Part shown: piece after piece, positions 55,963 to 64,000 of the stretch
How positions within the stretch are numbered: the first letter of the stretch is position 1
How the letters are laid out: the number at the start of each line of letters is the position of its first letter
Source of the DNA: an uncultured Maribacter sp.
GTDB taxonomy: Bacteria; Bacteroidota; Bacteroidia; Flavobacteriales; Flavobacteriaceae
Direction: 5' to 3'
Length of the DNA: 64,000 nucleotides
NCBI GenBank assembly: GCA_947504045.1
Contig: CANNFY010000001.1
Location: 1 to 64,000 of the forward strand
The notes under the pieces: generated by a model
What the model saw: only the letters and a program-made list of their open reading frames with translations
The model's database searches: none
Told to the model about the DNA's origin: nothing
Made by a program: the position numbers and the translations under genes

Positions 55963-58900
55963 ATGAGAACAAAACGAAATGGATTGTTAACGCTTTTAAT
56001 GGCGTTTATTGTGCATGTATCTTTCGCGCAAGAAAAAACGATTACCGGAACGGTAACAGACCAGGATGGCTTGCCATTGCCAGGTGTTAACATTTTGGTA
56101 AAATCAACAACTACAGGAACCCAAACTGACTTTGACGGAAACTATTCTATAAAAGTTAATAAAGGGCAAACTTTAGTTTACACCTACTTGGGCCAAAAAC
56201 AAACATCAATGCTTGTTGGCGATGCAAACACCATTAATGTACAAATGGAGCAAGATGCTGAAGCACTTGACGAAGTAGTAGTTACCGCTTTTGGTAATAA
56301 TGACAGGAATGCAAGACAGGTTGTATATGCCAATCAAACTGTAAAATCAGAAGATTTATTATCAACACCTAGTAAAAATGCACTAGAAGCCTTAAGAGGG
56401 AAATCTGCTGGTGTTAGATTATCTACTGGTTCTGGTTCTGTTGGTGCATCAACTAGAATTGTACTAAGAGGTGAAGGTTCTCTTACTGGTAACAACAACG
56501 CTTTAATAATCGTTGATGGTATTGCTATTGATAACACAGCAACTGCTGGTGGTGCAGAGACTTCAACAACTGGTTATGCAGATTATGGTAACCGTTTTAA
56601 TGACATTAACCCAGATGACATTGCTTCAATTACTATTCTTAAAGGACCTTCTGCAACATCTTTATATGGTTCACGTGGAGCCTCAGGTGTTGTTTTAGTA
56701 ACTACTAAAAGTGGTAGTTCTACTGGTTCAAAAATGAAAATAGATTTCAATAGTTCTAGTTCTGTACAGAATGCAATTGTTGTTTTAGATCGTCAGGATC
56801 AATTTGGACAAGGTTATGATGCCGCTCATTTAGATTCTGGAGAGAACTGGTCTTGGGGACCTGCTGTTGATGGTGTTGTAAGACCATGGACTAGCCCAAT
56901 AGATTCTGACGGAGATGGTTCATTAGAGGCTTTAATTAGACCTTATAGCGCTGTACCAAACCAATTAGAGGATTTGTTTAATAAAGGGTATACTTTTAAT
57001 AATAGTATTGCTTTTTCAGGATCTAATGGAGATTATAGTTATTATGCTTCTTATGCGAATACGGATCAAACAGGTATTCTAGAAAATACATATTATAAAA
57101 GAAACAACTTTACTTTTAGCTCTTCAGCAAAATTAAGTGAAAAGTTAAAAGCTAATTTTAAGTTTTCTTATGCTAATGTAAAGCAGAATACAAGTCAAGA
57201 GGGTTCTAGAGCCTTTGAAGGAAATAACGCTTATGCAATGGCAGTACAATCTCCTATCACTATACCTTTTAATGAATTAAGAGATTACACAAGCCCTTTC
57301 CATGACACAGAAGGTTACTGGGGATCTTATTCATCTGTAAACCCATATTTTATATTAAATGAATATGGCAATGAAGCAGATATCAACAACTTTTTAGCTA
57401 ATACTTCTTTAACTTACCAATTATTCAAAGATTTATCTATAACAGGTACATTTGGTGGTAATTCAGTAACAACACAAGTTGACACATGGACTCCTTCATA
57501 CTCTCCTGGGCAACAATTAATCTGGGGTGATGATTTAGAATTAGTTACTCGAAATGGAAGACACGAATCACTTGGTGACTATACAAACTATAATAACACT
57601 GTTACCAATGTTGATGTTACCTTAATGGCAAACTACAATAAAGAATTTAGTGAAGACTGGAGTCTTAATGCCGCTGGAGGTTATAACTTTTTCCAACGTA
57701 AGGTGGATCGTTTAATAGGGTCAACTGTTGGTGGTTTAGTAGTAGATGGTGTATACAACTTATCAAATAGTGTACAAACACCAACTTCTAGCATGTACGA
57801 AAGTAAGTATAGAATTTACGGTCTTTTAGCTAATGCATCTATTGGATATAAAAATGCTGCCTTTTTAGAATTATCTGCAAGGAATGACTGGTCTTCTACT
57901 TTACCTTCAGACAACAACAGCTTTCTTTATGGTGCAGTTGGTGGATCTGTTATTTTAACTGACTTATTTGATATAAAAAATGATATTGTAAACTACGCTA
58001 AATTAAGAGGTAGTTATGGTACTTCTGGTAAAGATGCTGATATATACTTACTTAACTCTTATTTTGTTGGTAATCCTGAAATTGTTAGTTTAGGAGATTT
58101 TACACTTAATTTCCCTAAAGATGGTACTCCTGGTTTTACAGTAGGTAATCAAATTGGTAACCCAACACTTAAACCTGAATTAACAACTACTTATGAAGTT
58201 GGAGCTGACCTTGGTTTCTTTAAAGACAGACTTAGTTTATCTTATACATTCTATAAGTCTTCTCATGCAGATCAAATTGTAACAATAAACTTACCACGAT
58301 CTTCTGGTTACACTACTACTGTAAGTAACATTGGTGAAATGGAAAATGTAGGTCACGAAGTAACATTAAGTCTAAAACCTCTTAGAGGTCTTGTAGAAGG
58401 TTTAGATTTTGACATTTTTGGAACATATTCTAAAAACGATAACGAAGTAATCAAAATTACTGATGACATTGATGAATTAGTAATTGGAGGTCCTTATACA
58501 CCAGGGGTATCTGTAGTTGCAAAAGAAGGCTTACCTTTTGGTACATATAAAGCACTTGCACCTAAAACTAATGATGATGGGCAAGTTATTGTTGATGCAA
58601 ACACTGGTTATCCTTTATATACAGATGAAGAAGTTTATCTAGGTTCTTACCAACCAGACTACTTATTAAGTTTTGGTGCAAATGCAAATTACAAAGGTTT
58701 TGGTTTCAAAGTTTTATTTGATAAAAAATCTGGAGGAAGTTTTGTGTCACAAACAAAATCATTTACAGAATTTAATGGTACAGCATTACATACTACGAAT
58801 TTTAATAGAGAAACATATGTAATACCAAATAGTGTTATTGATAATGGGGATGGAACTTTTTCTGAAAATACTATAGGAATAACAGAACAAGACTACTTTA

Positions 58901-59190
58901 CAAATTATGATCCAGCTGCATCAGAATATTTAATAGATGCTAGTTATTTAAAATTAAGAGAAGTAGAATTAAGTTATACTGTTCCTAGCAAACTTCTAGA
59001 AAAAACTGTTTTTACAAGAGTAAGACTTGCGGCATTTGGTAAAAACTTAAAATTCTGGTTGCCAAGCGAAAACAAATTTGCAGATCCTGAAGTAAATGGA
59101 CCTTCATTAACAGGTAATGCGCAAGGTATTGAAACAACACAAACTCCATCTTCTAGAAGTATGGGAATTAACTTACAATTATCATTTTAA
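55963..59190 (+). CDS. SusC/RagA-type TonB-dependent outer-membrane transporter
   Basis: A 1075-residue outer-membrane importer powered by TonB. After a signal peptide ending HVSFAQ come a carboxypeptidase-regulatory-like beta domain (ITGTVTDQDGLPLPGVNILV), a TonB box region (DEVVVTAFG), a plug (RIVLRGEGSL, ALIIVDGIAI, ITILKGPSATSLYGSRGASG) and a 22-strand barrel ending in an aromatic-rich LQLSF. ATG at 55963 is the natural start for the signal peptide. It pairs with a SusD-like gene 19 bases downstream. Substrate unknown: no glycoside hydrolase, peptidase or sulfatase lies near. Confidence 0.95.
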   Translation: MRTKRNGLLTLLMAFIVHVSFAQEKTITGTVTDQDGLPLPGVNILVKSTTTGTQTDFDGNYSIKVNKGQTLVYTYLGQKQTSMLVGDANTINVQMEQDAEALDEVVVTAFGNNDRNARQVVYANQTVKSEDLLSTPSKNALEALRGKSAGVRLSTGSGSVGASTRIVLRGEGSLTGNNNALIIVDGIAIDNTATAGGAETSTTGYADYGNRFNDINPDDIASITILKGPSATSLYGSRGASGVVLVTTKSGSSTGSKMKIDFNSSSSVQNAIVVLDRQDQFGQGYDAAHLDSGENWSWGPAVDGVVRPWTSPIDSDGDGSLEALIRPYSAVPNQLEDLFNKGYTFNNSIAFSGSNGDYSYYASYANTDQTGILENTYYKRNNFTFSSSAKLSEKLKANFKFSYANVKQNTSQEGSRAFEGNNAYAMAVQSPITIPFNELRDYTSPFHDTEGYWGSYSSVNPYFILNEYGNEADINNFLANTSLTYQLFKDLSITGTFGGNSVTTQVDTWTPSYSPGQQLIWGDDLELVTRNGRHESLGDYTNYNNTVTNVDVTLMANYNKEFSEDWSLNAAGGYNFFQRKVDRLIGSTVGGLVVDGVYNLSNSVQTPTSSMYESKYRIYGLLANASIGYKNAAFLELSARNDWSSTLPSDNNSFLYGAVGGSVILTDLFDIKNDIVNYAKLRGSYGTSGKDADIYLLNSYFVGNPEIVSLGDFTLNFPKDGTPGFTVGNQIGNPTLKPELTTTYEVGADLGFFKDRLSLSYTFYKSSHADQIVTINLPRSSGYTTTVSNIGEMENVGHEVTLSLKPLRGLVEGLDFDIFGTYSKNDNEVIKITDDIDELVIGGPYTPGVSVVAKEGLPFGTYKALAPKTNDDGQVIVDANTGYPLYTDEEVYLGSYQPDYLLSFGANANYKGFGFKVLFDKKSGGSFVSQTKSFTEFNGTALHTTNFNRETYVIPNSVIDNGDGTFSENTIGITEQDYFTNYDPAASEYLIDASYLKLREVELSYTVPSKLLEKTVFTRVRLAAFGKNLKFWLPSENKFADPEVNGPSLTGNAQGIETTQTPSSRSMGINLQLSF

Positions 59191-59209
59191 TCGATAAAAA
59201 AATAAAAAA

Positions 59210-60661
59210 ATGAAGAGCAAAATTAATATATATATGTTTCTATCATTAGCACTGTTCTTTTCGTGTAGTGATAGTTTAGAAGAAATTAATGTTGACCCTA
59301 ACACTTTTCCAACCGCAGATGAAGCCCAGGTATTGAGTGCTGCACAAGGATTTTTAGGCTATGTGGTTGATACAGATTTAAACTTTGAATCATTCTTGTG
59401 GGCACAATACTATACTTGGGGTATTGGTGTTTCAATTGGTAACGCAGAAAGATTTGTTGCTGAACCAGATGATCATAATGGTTACTGGCAAAGAGCTTAC
59501 GCAAACTGTCTTACAGATTTAAATTATAATTCTGCAAGTGATTCGCCAGAATACAGTGGAACTGCAAAAATTTTATCAGCTTACATTTATCAAGGATTAG
59601 TAGATCATTTTGGTGATATTCCATTCACAGAAGCTACTTCTGGAGCAATAGAAGATGGCTCTATACTAACTCCTAGTTATGATAGTGCTGCTGATGTAGT
59701 TTACCCAGCATTAATTACTATGTTAGATGAAGCTATTAGCGATTTAAGTGTACCTGATGGAAGTATTGGTGATGATGATTTAATATATGCAGGGGATGTT
59801 GACAAATGGATAAAATTTGCAAATTCATTAAAACTAAGAATTTTAATGAGAACATCTGAAGTATCTCCTCAAGGTGCAGCAATACAAGCTCTTATTGCAT
59901 CTGGTACATTTATAGAAAGCGTAGATGATATGCCTATGATACCATTTTCTGGTGCATCAGGTGATCAAAACCCTATGTTCGCTAGAGCAGAATGGGGTGT
60001 AGGTATGTTTTATTTTGCAAGTAATGCAACTCTTAATCAACTTACAACATTAAGTGACCCAAGAGGTGAAGCTTTATACACTTTAGCAACAACTGGTACT
60101 GGTGCTGGAAACTTAGTAGGTATAGACCAAGGAACAATTGATGATGAAGAATTCACAAATCCGGATACAAACTATAGTTTAGCATCAGAATATTCTTATG
60201 CTGAAACTAATGATGTAATACTAATGAGCCCATGGGAAGTTTGGTTCTTAAGAGCTGAAGCAGATGCTAGGTATAGTACTAGCGATGATGAAACTACAGC
60301 TCTTGAAAATGCAATTACATTAAACTTTGATTATATGGGTGTTGCAGATGCTGCAGATTATATTACCTCAATAGATTATGCAAGCGCAACAACTTTAGAT
60401 GACAAGCTTGACATTATTGGAGTACAAAAGTGGATATCATTAAACGGAACTCAAGAAGATGAGGGATGGATAGAAGCTCGTAGATTTGATAGACCTGCAA
60501 GTAGAATATTTACTGAAGGTATATGGCAAACACCACCATTATCAGTTTTAAATGCTGGTGCATTTCCTGCTTCATGGTTATATCCAGAAACAGAAAGAAG
60601 TTTAAACCCTAATGCCCCTGCGCAAAGACAAATTACAGATGCCTTATTTTGGGATAACTAA
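59210..60661 (+). CDS. SusD/RagB-family outer-membrane lipoprotein
   Basis: A 483-residue SusD-like substrate-binding lid. Lipobox FFSC (Cys20); the body is TPR-like and helical (YWQRAYANCLTDLNYN, AKILSAYIYQGLVDHFGDIP, FANSLKLRILMRTSEVS, WLRAEADARYS-like segment) and the C terminus has EGWIEARRFDRPASRIF. The pattern fits the SusD-like 2 subgroup. Works with SusC as a pedal-bin lid. Located directly after it, before two further lipoproteins. Confidence 0.92.
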   Translation: MKSKINIYMFLSLALFFSCSDSLEEINVDPNTFPTADEAQVLSAAQGFLGYVVDTDLNFESFLWAQYYTWGIGVSIGNAERFVAEPDDHNGYWQRAYANCLTDLNYNSASDSPEYSGTAKILSAYIYQGLVDHFGDIPFTEATSGAIEDGSILTPSYDSAADVVYPALITMLDEAISDLSVPDGSIGDDDLIYAGDVDKWIKFANSLKLRILMRTSEVSPQGAAIQALIASGTFIESVDDMPMIPFSGASGDQNPMFARAEWGVGMFYFASNATLNQLTTLSDPRGEALYTLATTGTGAGNLVGIDQGTIDDEEFTNPDTNYSLASEYSYAETNDVILMSPWEVWFLRAEADARYSTSDDETTALENAITLNFDYMGVADAADYITSIDYASATTLDDKLDIIGVQKWISLNGTQEDEGWIEARRFDRPASRIFTEGIWQTPPLSVLNAGAFPASWLYPETERSLNPNAPAQRQITDALFWDN

Positions 60662-60664
60662 AAA

Positions 60665-61432
60665 ATGAAAAAAATGAAAAATTATAAATTTTTATTATAC
60701 GGATTTTCAATATTAGGATTATTTTTCACATCATGTGATAGTTCTGATGATGATACAACTATAGATGCTAATGCATCAAGAATAACTTATTTACCAAAAA
60801 TCACATTAGATGGTGATAGTGAAGTTACTTTAGATTGTGAAGGAACTACTTATACAGATGCTGGTGCAATAGCAGAAGCTGGCGGTCAAGAAATTGAATT
60901 ATTAACTAGTGTTTCTGGCAAATATTTTGGAGGTACTGAGGTAGATGGATCAGATGTTTATACCATAACATATAATGCATTTAATACTGATGATATTCCT
61001 GCTGCAGAATTTAGAACTGTTTTATGGCCAGAATGTAATGGTGATTTAGTTACTAGCATTGCAGGTATGTATACCGCTTCTGTTGCAAGAAATGGAAGTT
61101 CTCCTGACGGTTACCAAGACAATGGCCCTTTTATTATAAAAGATCTTGGTGACGATAGATATGCTATATCTGATGCTCAAGGTGGATGGTATGAATATGG
61201 AAGAGCTATTGGAGTAGCTTATGCTACACCAGGATTAGTTCTTAAAGCTAATAATATTGCTACAAATGATTTTACTAGTGAAGGTACTGTAAGTACTAAT
61301 ACTTTTGGAGGTGTAAATACATTTACCTCTTTAACAGTAGATCCTGTAGCTAAAACCCTTGAACTTACAGTTGAATGGAGTTTTGGTTTCACATTTGTAA
61401 CTACGTTTACGCAAACTGATATTTATTACTAA
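60665..61432 (+). CDS. Lipoprotein with BT_2262-like domain
   Basis: A 255-residue lipoprotein (FFTSC, Cys24) with an acidic stretch (DSSDDDTT), an Ig-like N-terminal region (YLPKITLDGDSEVTLDCEGT, DAGAIAEAGGQ; DUF5011-like) and a beta-rich C-terminal module (GMYTASVARNGSSPDGYQD, GPFIIKDLGDDRYAISDAQG) that resembles BT_2262. Such SusCD-linked lipoproteins sit on the cell surface. Four bases after the SusD-like gene, so same operon. Substrate role is unknown. Confidence 0.8.
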   Translation: MKKMKNYKFLLYGFSILGLFFTSCDSSDDDTTIDANASRITYLPKITLDGDSEVTLDCEGTTYTDAGAIAEAGGQEIELLTSVSGKYFGGTEVDGSDVYTITYNAFNTDDIPAAEFRTVLWPECNGDLVTSIAGMYTASVARNGSSPDGYQDNGPFIIKDLGDDRYAISDAQGGWYEYGRAIGVAYATPGLVLKANNIATNDFTSEGTVSTNTFGGVNTFTSLTVDPVAKTLELTVEWSFGFTFVTTFTQTDIYY

Positions 61433-61444
61433 AAAATTGAAAAA

Positions 61445-61963
61445 ATGAAAAACAATATAAAATTAAAAAAGTTCAGCTATATATTTTTAGCTCTTGTTTT
61501 AATAACTTCTTTATCATCATGTGTAAGTGATGATTCCGTTACAGAAACTATAGAAGTTGAAGAAATTGCTGGAGGATGGTGGGTAATCGCACTAGAACCA
61601 GACGGAGTAACACCTGCATATGGTGGAGATTATGTAAAGTTTAATACATACAACACTGCAAGTAATGATCTTACTTTTTGGTTAGATGATCATGGTAGTT
61701 GGATGGAACTAAAAGCTGTTGCAACTGTTGACTTGAGTGATTTAACATTTTCTAGTGATGTAGATACACCAGAATTAATTACAGGTGAAACAGTTACAAT
61801 TACAAATGGTGTTATTACTAAAGATAGTTATACTACAGCTAGCAATACTATTGTAGATGAAATTTCATTTGAAGCTGAGTTTAGCTGGGATCCAGGTACA
61901 GTATATATTTTTAAAGGTCATAAAAATACTGCAAAGGTAGAAGATTTAAATCCACATTTTTAA
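61445..61963 (+). CDS. SusCD-associated lipoprotein (lipid-binding family-like)
   Basis: A 172-residue lipoprotein (lipobox SSC, Cys26) with a compact beta domain (EIAGGWWVIALEPDGVTPAY, YVKFNTYNTASNDLTFWLDD, EISFEAEFSWDPGTVYIFKG) similar to the lipid-binding hydrolase-type accessory proteins found behind SusD genes. Start 12 bases after the previous gene. Closes the operon; a strong terminator follows 28 bases later. Confidence 0.75.
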   Translation: MKNNIKLKKFSYIFLALVLITSLSSCVSDDSVTETIEVEEIAGGWWVIALEPDGVTPAYGGDYVKFNTYNTASNDLTFWLDDHGSWMELKAVATVDLSDLTFSSDVDTPELITGETVTITNGVITKDSYTTASNTIVDEISFEAEFSWDPGTVYIFKGHKNTAKVEDLNPHF

Positions 61964-61991
61964 GATAAAACATTCTTTAAAATACTATTCT

Positions 61992-62019
61992 AAAAACCAC
62001 CTCAATCGAGGTGGTTTTT
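61992..62019 (+). terminator. Terminator of SusCD operon
   Basis: AAAAACCACCTC (61992-62003), loop AATC, GAGGTGGTTTTT (62008-62019): perfect 12-bp GC-rich stem ending in a T run (62015-62021). Confidence 0.9.
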
Positions 62020-62022
62020 TTA

Positions 62023-62030
62023 TACCTTTA
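62023..62030 (+). promoter_or_regulatory. -7-like box directly before rlmB-like gene
   Basis: TACCTTTA matches TAnnTTTR and ends 5 bases before the ATG at 62036, again suggesting a leaderless or near-leaderless mRNA. It lies directly behind the SusCD terminator. Confidence 0.4.
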
Positions 62031-62035
62031 CCTCC

Positions 62036-62770
62036 ATGCAAAAAGAAACTCAAATTTACGGCTTAAGAGCTATTATAGAAGCTATTAATTCAAATGAACC
62101 TATAGATAAAGTTTTTCTTCAAAAAGGACTTAAAGGAGAATTATATAAAGAACTAGAAAGTTTAATACGTAAGAACGGAATAAATTCTTCATACGTACCA
62201 ATTGAAAAACTAAACAGGCTTACCAAAAACAATCATCAGGGAGCTGTTGCAAATATTTCTCCTATAACTTTCTATTCTATTGAAAACTTAATAGAACAAA
62301 CAGAAAAAAAGAATACCCCTGCCCTATTTTTACTGTTAGATCAACTTTCTGATGTTCGTAATTTTGGTGCAATAATAAGAACTGCAGAATGTACGGGTGT
62401 AGATGGTATAATTATACAAAAGAAAGGTGCTGCTCCTGTTACTGCCGATACTATTAAGACTTCGGCTGGTGCAGCCTTTAAAGTACCTATTGCAAAAGTA
62501 AACCATATTAAAGACGCTGTATTTCATTTACAAGCTTCTGGTATAAAAGTAATAGCTGCAACAGAAAAAACAGATAATACTATATATGACATAAATTTTA
62601 AAGAACCCGTTGCTATAATAATGGGCGCAGAAGACAGAGGCATATCACCATCAATACTAAAAGCATCTGATTATAAAGCTAAGTTACCTTTATTAGGTGA
62701 AATTGAATCTTTAAACGTATCTGTAGCCTGTGCGGTCTTTTTATATGAAACTGTTCGACAGAGAAGCTAG
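62036..62770 (+). CDS. rlmB: 23S rRNA 2'-O-methyltransferase, SpoU/TrmH type (RlmB-like)
   Basis: A 244-residue SPOUT methyltransferase that methylates a ribose of rRNA with SAM. It has the substrate-binding N terminus (IYGLRAIIEAINSNEPIDKV), motif 1 LLLDQLSDVRNFGAIIRTAE, motif 2 AIIMGAEDRGISPSIL and motif 3 LGEIESLNVSVACAVFLYE, which form the trefoil-knot SAM site. RlmB (G2251) is the closest by overall pattern, though TrmH-like tRNA use is possible. Convergent with the rhomboid gene, whose stop is adjacent (62771). Confidence 0.92.
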   Translation: MQKETQIYGLRAIIEAINSNEPIDKVFLQKGLKGELYKELESLIRKNGINSSYVPIEKLNRLTKNNHQGAVANISPITFYSIENLIEQTEKKNTPALFLLLDQLSDVRNFGAIIRTAECTGVDGIIIQKKGAAPVTADTIKTSAGAAFKVPIAKVNHIKDAVFHLQASGIKVIAATEKTDNTIYDINFKEPVAIIMGAEDRGISPSILKASDYKAKLPLLGEIESLNVSVACAVFLYETVRQRS

Positions 62771-63508
62771 TTATTCTTCTTGTTTTGGAGTTGTTTTATA
62801 ATGATAGGAGACCTTGATATTACTACTATCATGCGCTTCTTCTTTGGGTAATTCAATAAAATTACCATCTGCATCAAATTGTTTTAAAAATGGATCTTCC
62901 TCTTCGTTATAATTTTCCATTTCCCAAATATACTTTTGAGGTGTAGGAGCTTTTGCTTTTAAAATAATTGCTAATAGCAAACCAGATATAAAACCTCCTA
63001 AATGACCTTCCCAAGAAATACCTTCTTTAATTGGAAATAAATACCATAACAAACTACCATATAAAAAAACAACCATTAAAGACAAAGCAACTAGTCTATA
63101 ATATTTAGTAAATATTCCTTTAAAAAAAATAAAACTTGCTAATAAATAAATTACACTACTTGCTCCAATATGATACGAATTTCTAGCAATAAGCCAAGTA
63201 AATAACCCTGAAGTTAAAATTCCTATTAAAAGTACTTTAAATGCTACTTTATTATAAAAATAAAAAAGGGCTGTAATTAAAATTGCAAGCGGAATAGTAT
63301 TATTATATAAATGTTCTAAAGAACCATGTATAAATGGACTAAAAAAAACACCTCTTAACCCCATAAAAGTTCTTGGATATACCCCAAATTGATTAAAATT
63401 TGTTTCTAAAATAAGTTCTAACCAATAAATAAACCATATGCTAATTACAGAAAGTAGTGGCGCAACCACAACACTATTCGTTAATTTAAAATAATTATTT
63501 TCAGACAT
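62771..63508 (-). CDS. Rhomboid family intramembrane serine protease
   Basis: A 245-residue membrane protease with about six helices. Catalytic Ser117 lies in HIGASSVIYLL (GxSx) and the His169 in WEGHLGGFISG; the conserved HLYNN segment (66-70) is in the loop after helix 1. It cleaves single-pass membrane proteins inside the bilayer. The C-terminal acidic, non-membrane tail of about 55 residues is unusual in length. Divergent from rarA across 81 bases. Confidence 0.92.
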   Translation of the reverse strand: MSENNYFKLTNSVVVAPLLSVISIWFIYWLELILETNFNQFGVYPRTFMGLRGVFFSPFIHGSLEHLYNNTIPLAILITALFYFYNKVAFKVLLIGILTSGLFTWLIARNSYHIGASSVIYLLASFIFFKGIFTKYYRLVALSLMVVFLYGSLLWYLFPIKEGISWEGHLGGFISGLLLAIILKAKAPTPQKYIWEMENYNEEEDPFLKQFDADGNFIELPKEEAHDSSNIKVSYHYKTTPKQEE

Positions 63509-63577
63509 ACGGTACTAATAAACAACAACTAATCCAAATTAATAAATCCTGTAAGATTGTCATCTTATTTTTTATTT

Positions 63578-63585
63578 TAATTTTA
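63578..63585 (+). promoter_or_regulatory. -7-like box directly before rarA
   Basis: TAATTTTA (TAnnTTTR) ends 4 bases before the rarA ATG. Low confidence alone, but it matches the spacing seen at 13327 and 62023. Confidence 0.35.
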
Positions 63586-63589
63586 TAGT

Positions 63590-64000
63590 ATGAATGAGCC
63601 ACTTGCAGAAAGAGTACGACCAAAAACCTTAGAAGACTATATTAGCCAAAACCACCTAGTAGGAGAAAAAGGATCTTTAACCAATCAAATAAAAAAAGGT
63701 CTTATTCCATCTTTAATACTTTGGGGCCCACCAGGTACTGGAAAAACAACATTAGCAAATATTATAGCAGAAGAAAGCAAACGCCCATTTTATGTTTTAA
63801 GTGCTATAAATAGTGGTGTTAAAGATATTAGAGAAGTAATTGAAAAAGCAAAACAATCTGGAGGCCTTTTTACTGCTAAAAATCCAATTTTATTTATTGA
63901 TGAAATTCATCGTTTTAGCAAATCGCAACAAGATTCTTTGCTTGCTGCTGTTGAAAAAGGATGGGTTACTTTAATAGGAGCTACAACAGAAAACCCAAGT
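63590..64000 (+). CDS. rarA: Replication-associated recombination protein RarA (partial)
   Basis: The first 137 residues of an AAA+ clamp-loader-like ATPase (RarA/MgsA, relative of eukaryotic WRNIP1), which acts at stalled forks and opens DNA ends. Walker A is LWGPPGTGKTTLANIIAEES, Walker B is ILFIDEIHRFSKSQQDSLLA, and sensor 1 is LIGATTENPS at the window edge. Start MNEPLAERVRPKTLEDYI is the family start. The gene is truncated by the end of the window, not by mutation. Confidence 0.95.
   Translation, partial: MNEPLAERVRPKTLEDYISQNHLVGEKGSLTNQIKKGLIPSLILWGPPGTGKTTLANIIAEESKRPFYVLSAINSGVKDIREVIEKAKQSGGLFTAKNPILFIDEIHRFSKSQQDSLLAAVEKGWVTLIGATTENPS

Overview
The window looks like a chromosomal segment from a marine-type member of the Bacteroidetes, most likely Flavobacteriaceae. 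The signs are strong AT richness, no obvious Shine-Dalgarno sites, promoters of the Bacteroidetes type (TTG around -33 and TAnnTTTG around -7), a SusC/SusD pair, many lipoproteins, and ribosomal proteins L36 and S14 of the Cys-poor type. I recognise the family level only; the genus cannot be read from the sequence.

Region 1 (about 1-10.3 kb) is accessory DNA. Short, functionally unrelated genes, nearly all on the + strand, are separated by members of one intergenic repeat family. The genes include two lipoproteins, an LRR protein with a partner, a class D beta-lactamase, a nitroreductase/HxlR pair, a tautomerase, an Asp/Glu racemase, a small conserved protein and an FMN-binding protein. The repeats are imperfect long hairpins that begin around CTAACAATGG..TATAA and end with its approximate reverse complement. 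They recur at least six times in the first 10 kb and I see none in the other 54 kb. One lies beside a decayed gene. This resembles a gene-cassette array with attC-like sites, but no integrase lies in the window. It is the best candidate here for an undescribed system.

Region 2 (about 10.3-31.7 kb) holds stress, detoxification and envelope genes in small units. They are an SDR/HxlR pair with a clear palindrome, a Crp-like regulator with an SRPBCC protein, and a TetR-controlled operon (Tat-exported haloacid dehalogenase, DoxX, a DUF6503-like lipoprotein and a GyrI-like protein) flanked by a 19-bp operator present in opposite orientations. Next come a sugar dehydrogenase-cytochrome c fusion, a DUF748 protein, an AraC/aldehyde dehydrogenase/DUF779 unit, an EF-hand/YHYH/membrane protein operon, an LD-carboxypeptidase, and a pair of guanidino-modifying enzymes (ctlX and an arginine deiminase relative).

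Region 3 (about 31.7-55.5 kb, all - strand) is core housekeeping: gltA, a glycogen synthase-like gene, eno, carA, then the str-S10-spc-alpha ribosomal supercluster from rpsL to rplQ with secY, infA, rpoA and fusA. A real terminator follows rpsJ, and a fresh promoter plus a roughly 190-nt leader with an attenuator-like hairpin precedes rplC.

Region 4 (about 55.5-64 kb) carries a SusC/SusD outer-membrane uptake operon with two accessory lipoproteins, closed by a strong terminator. It is followed by an rRNA 2'-O-methyltransferase, a rhomboid protease and the 5' part of rarA, which runs off the window.
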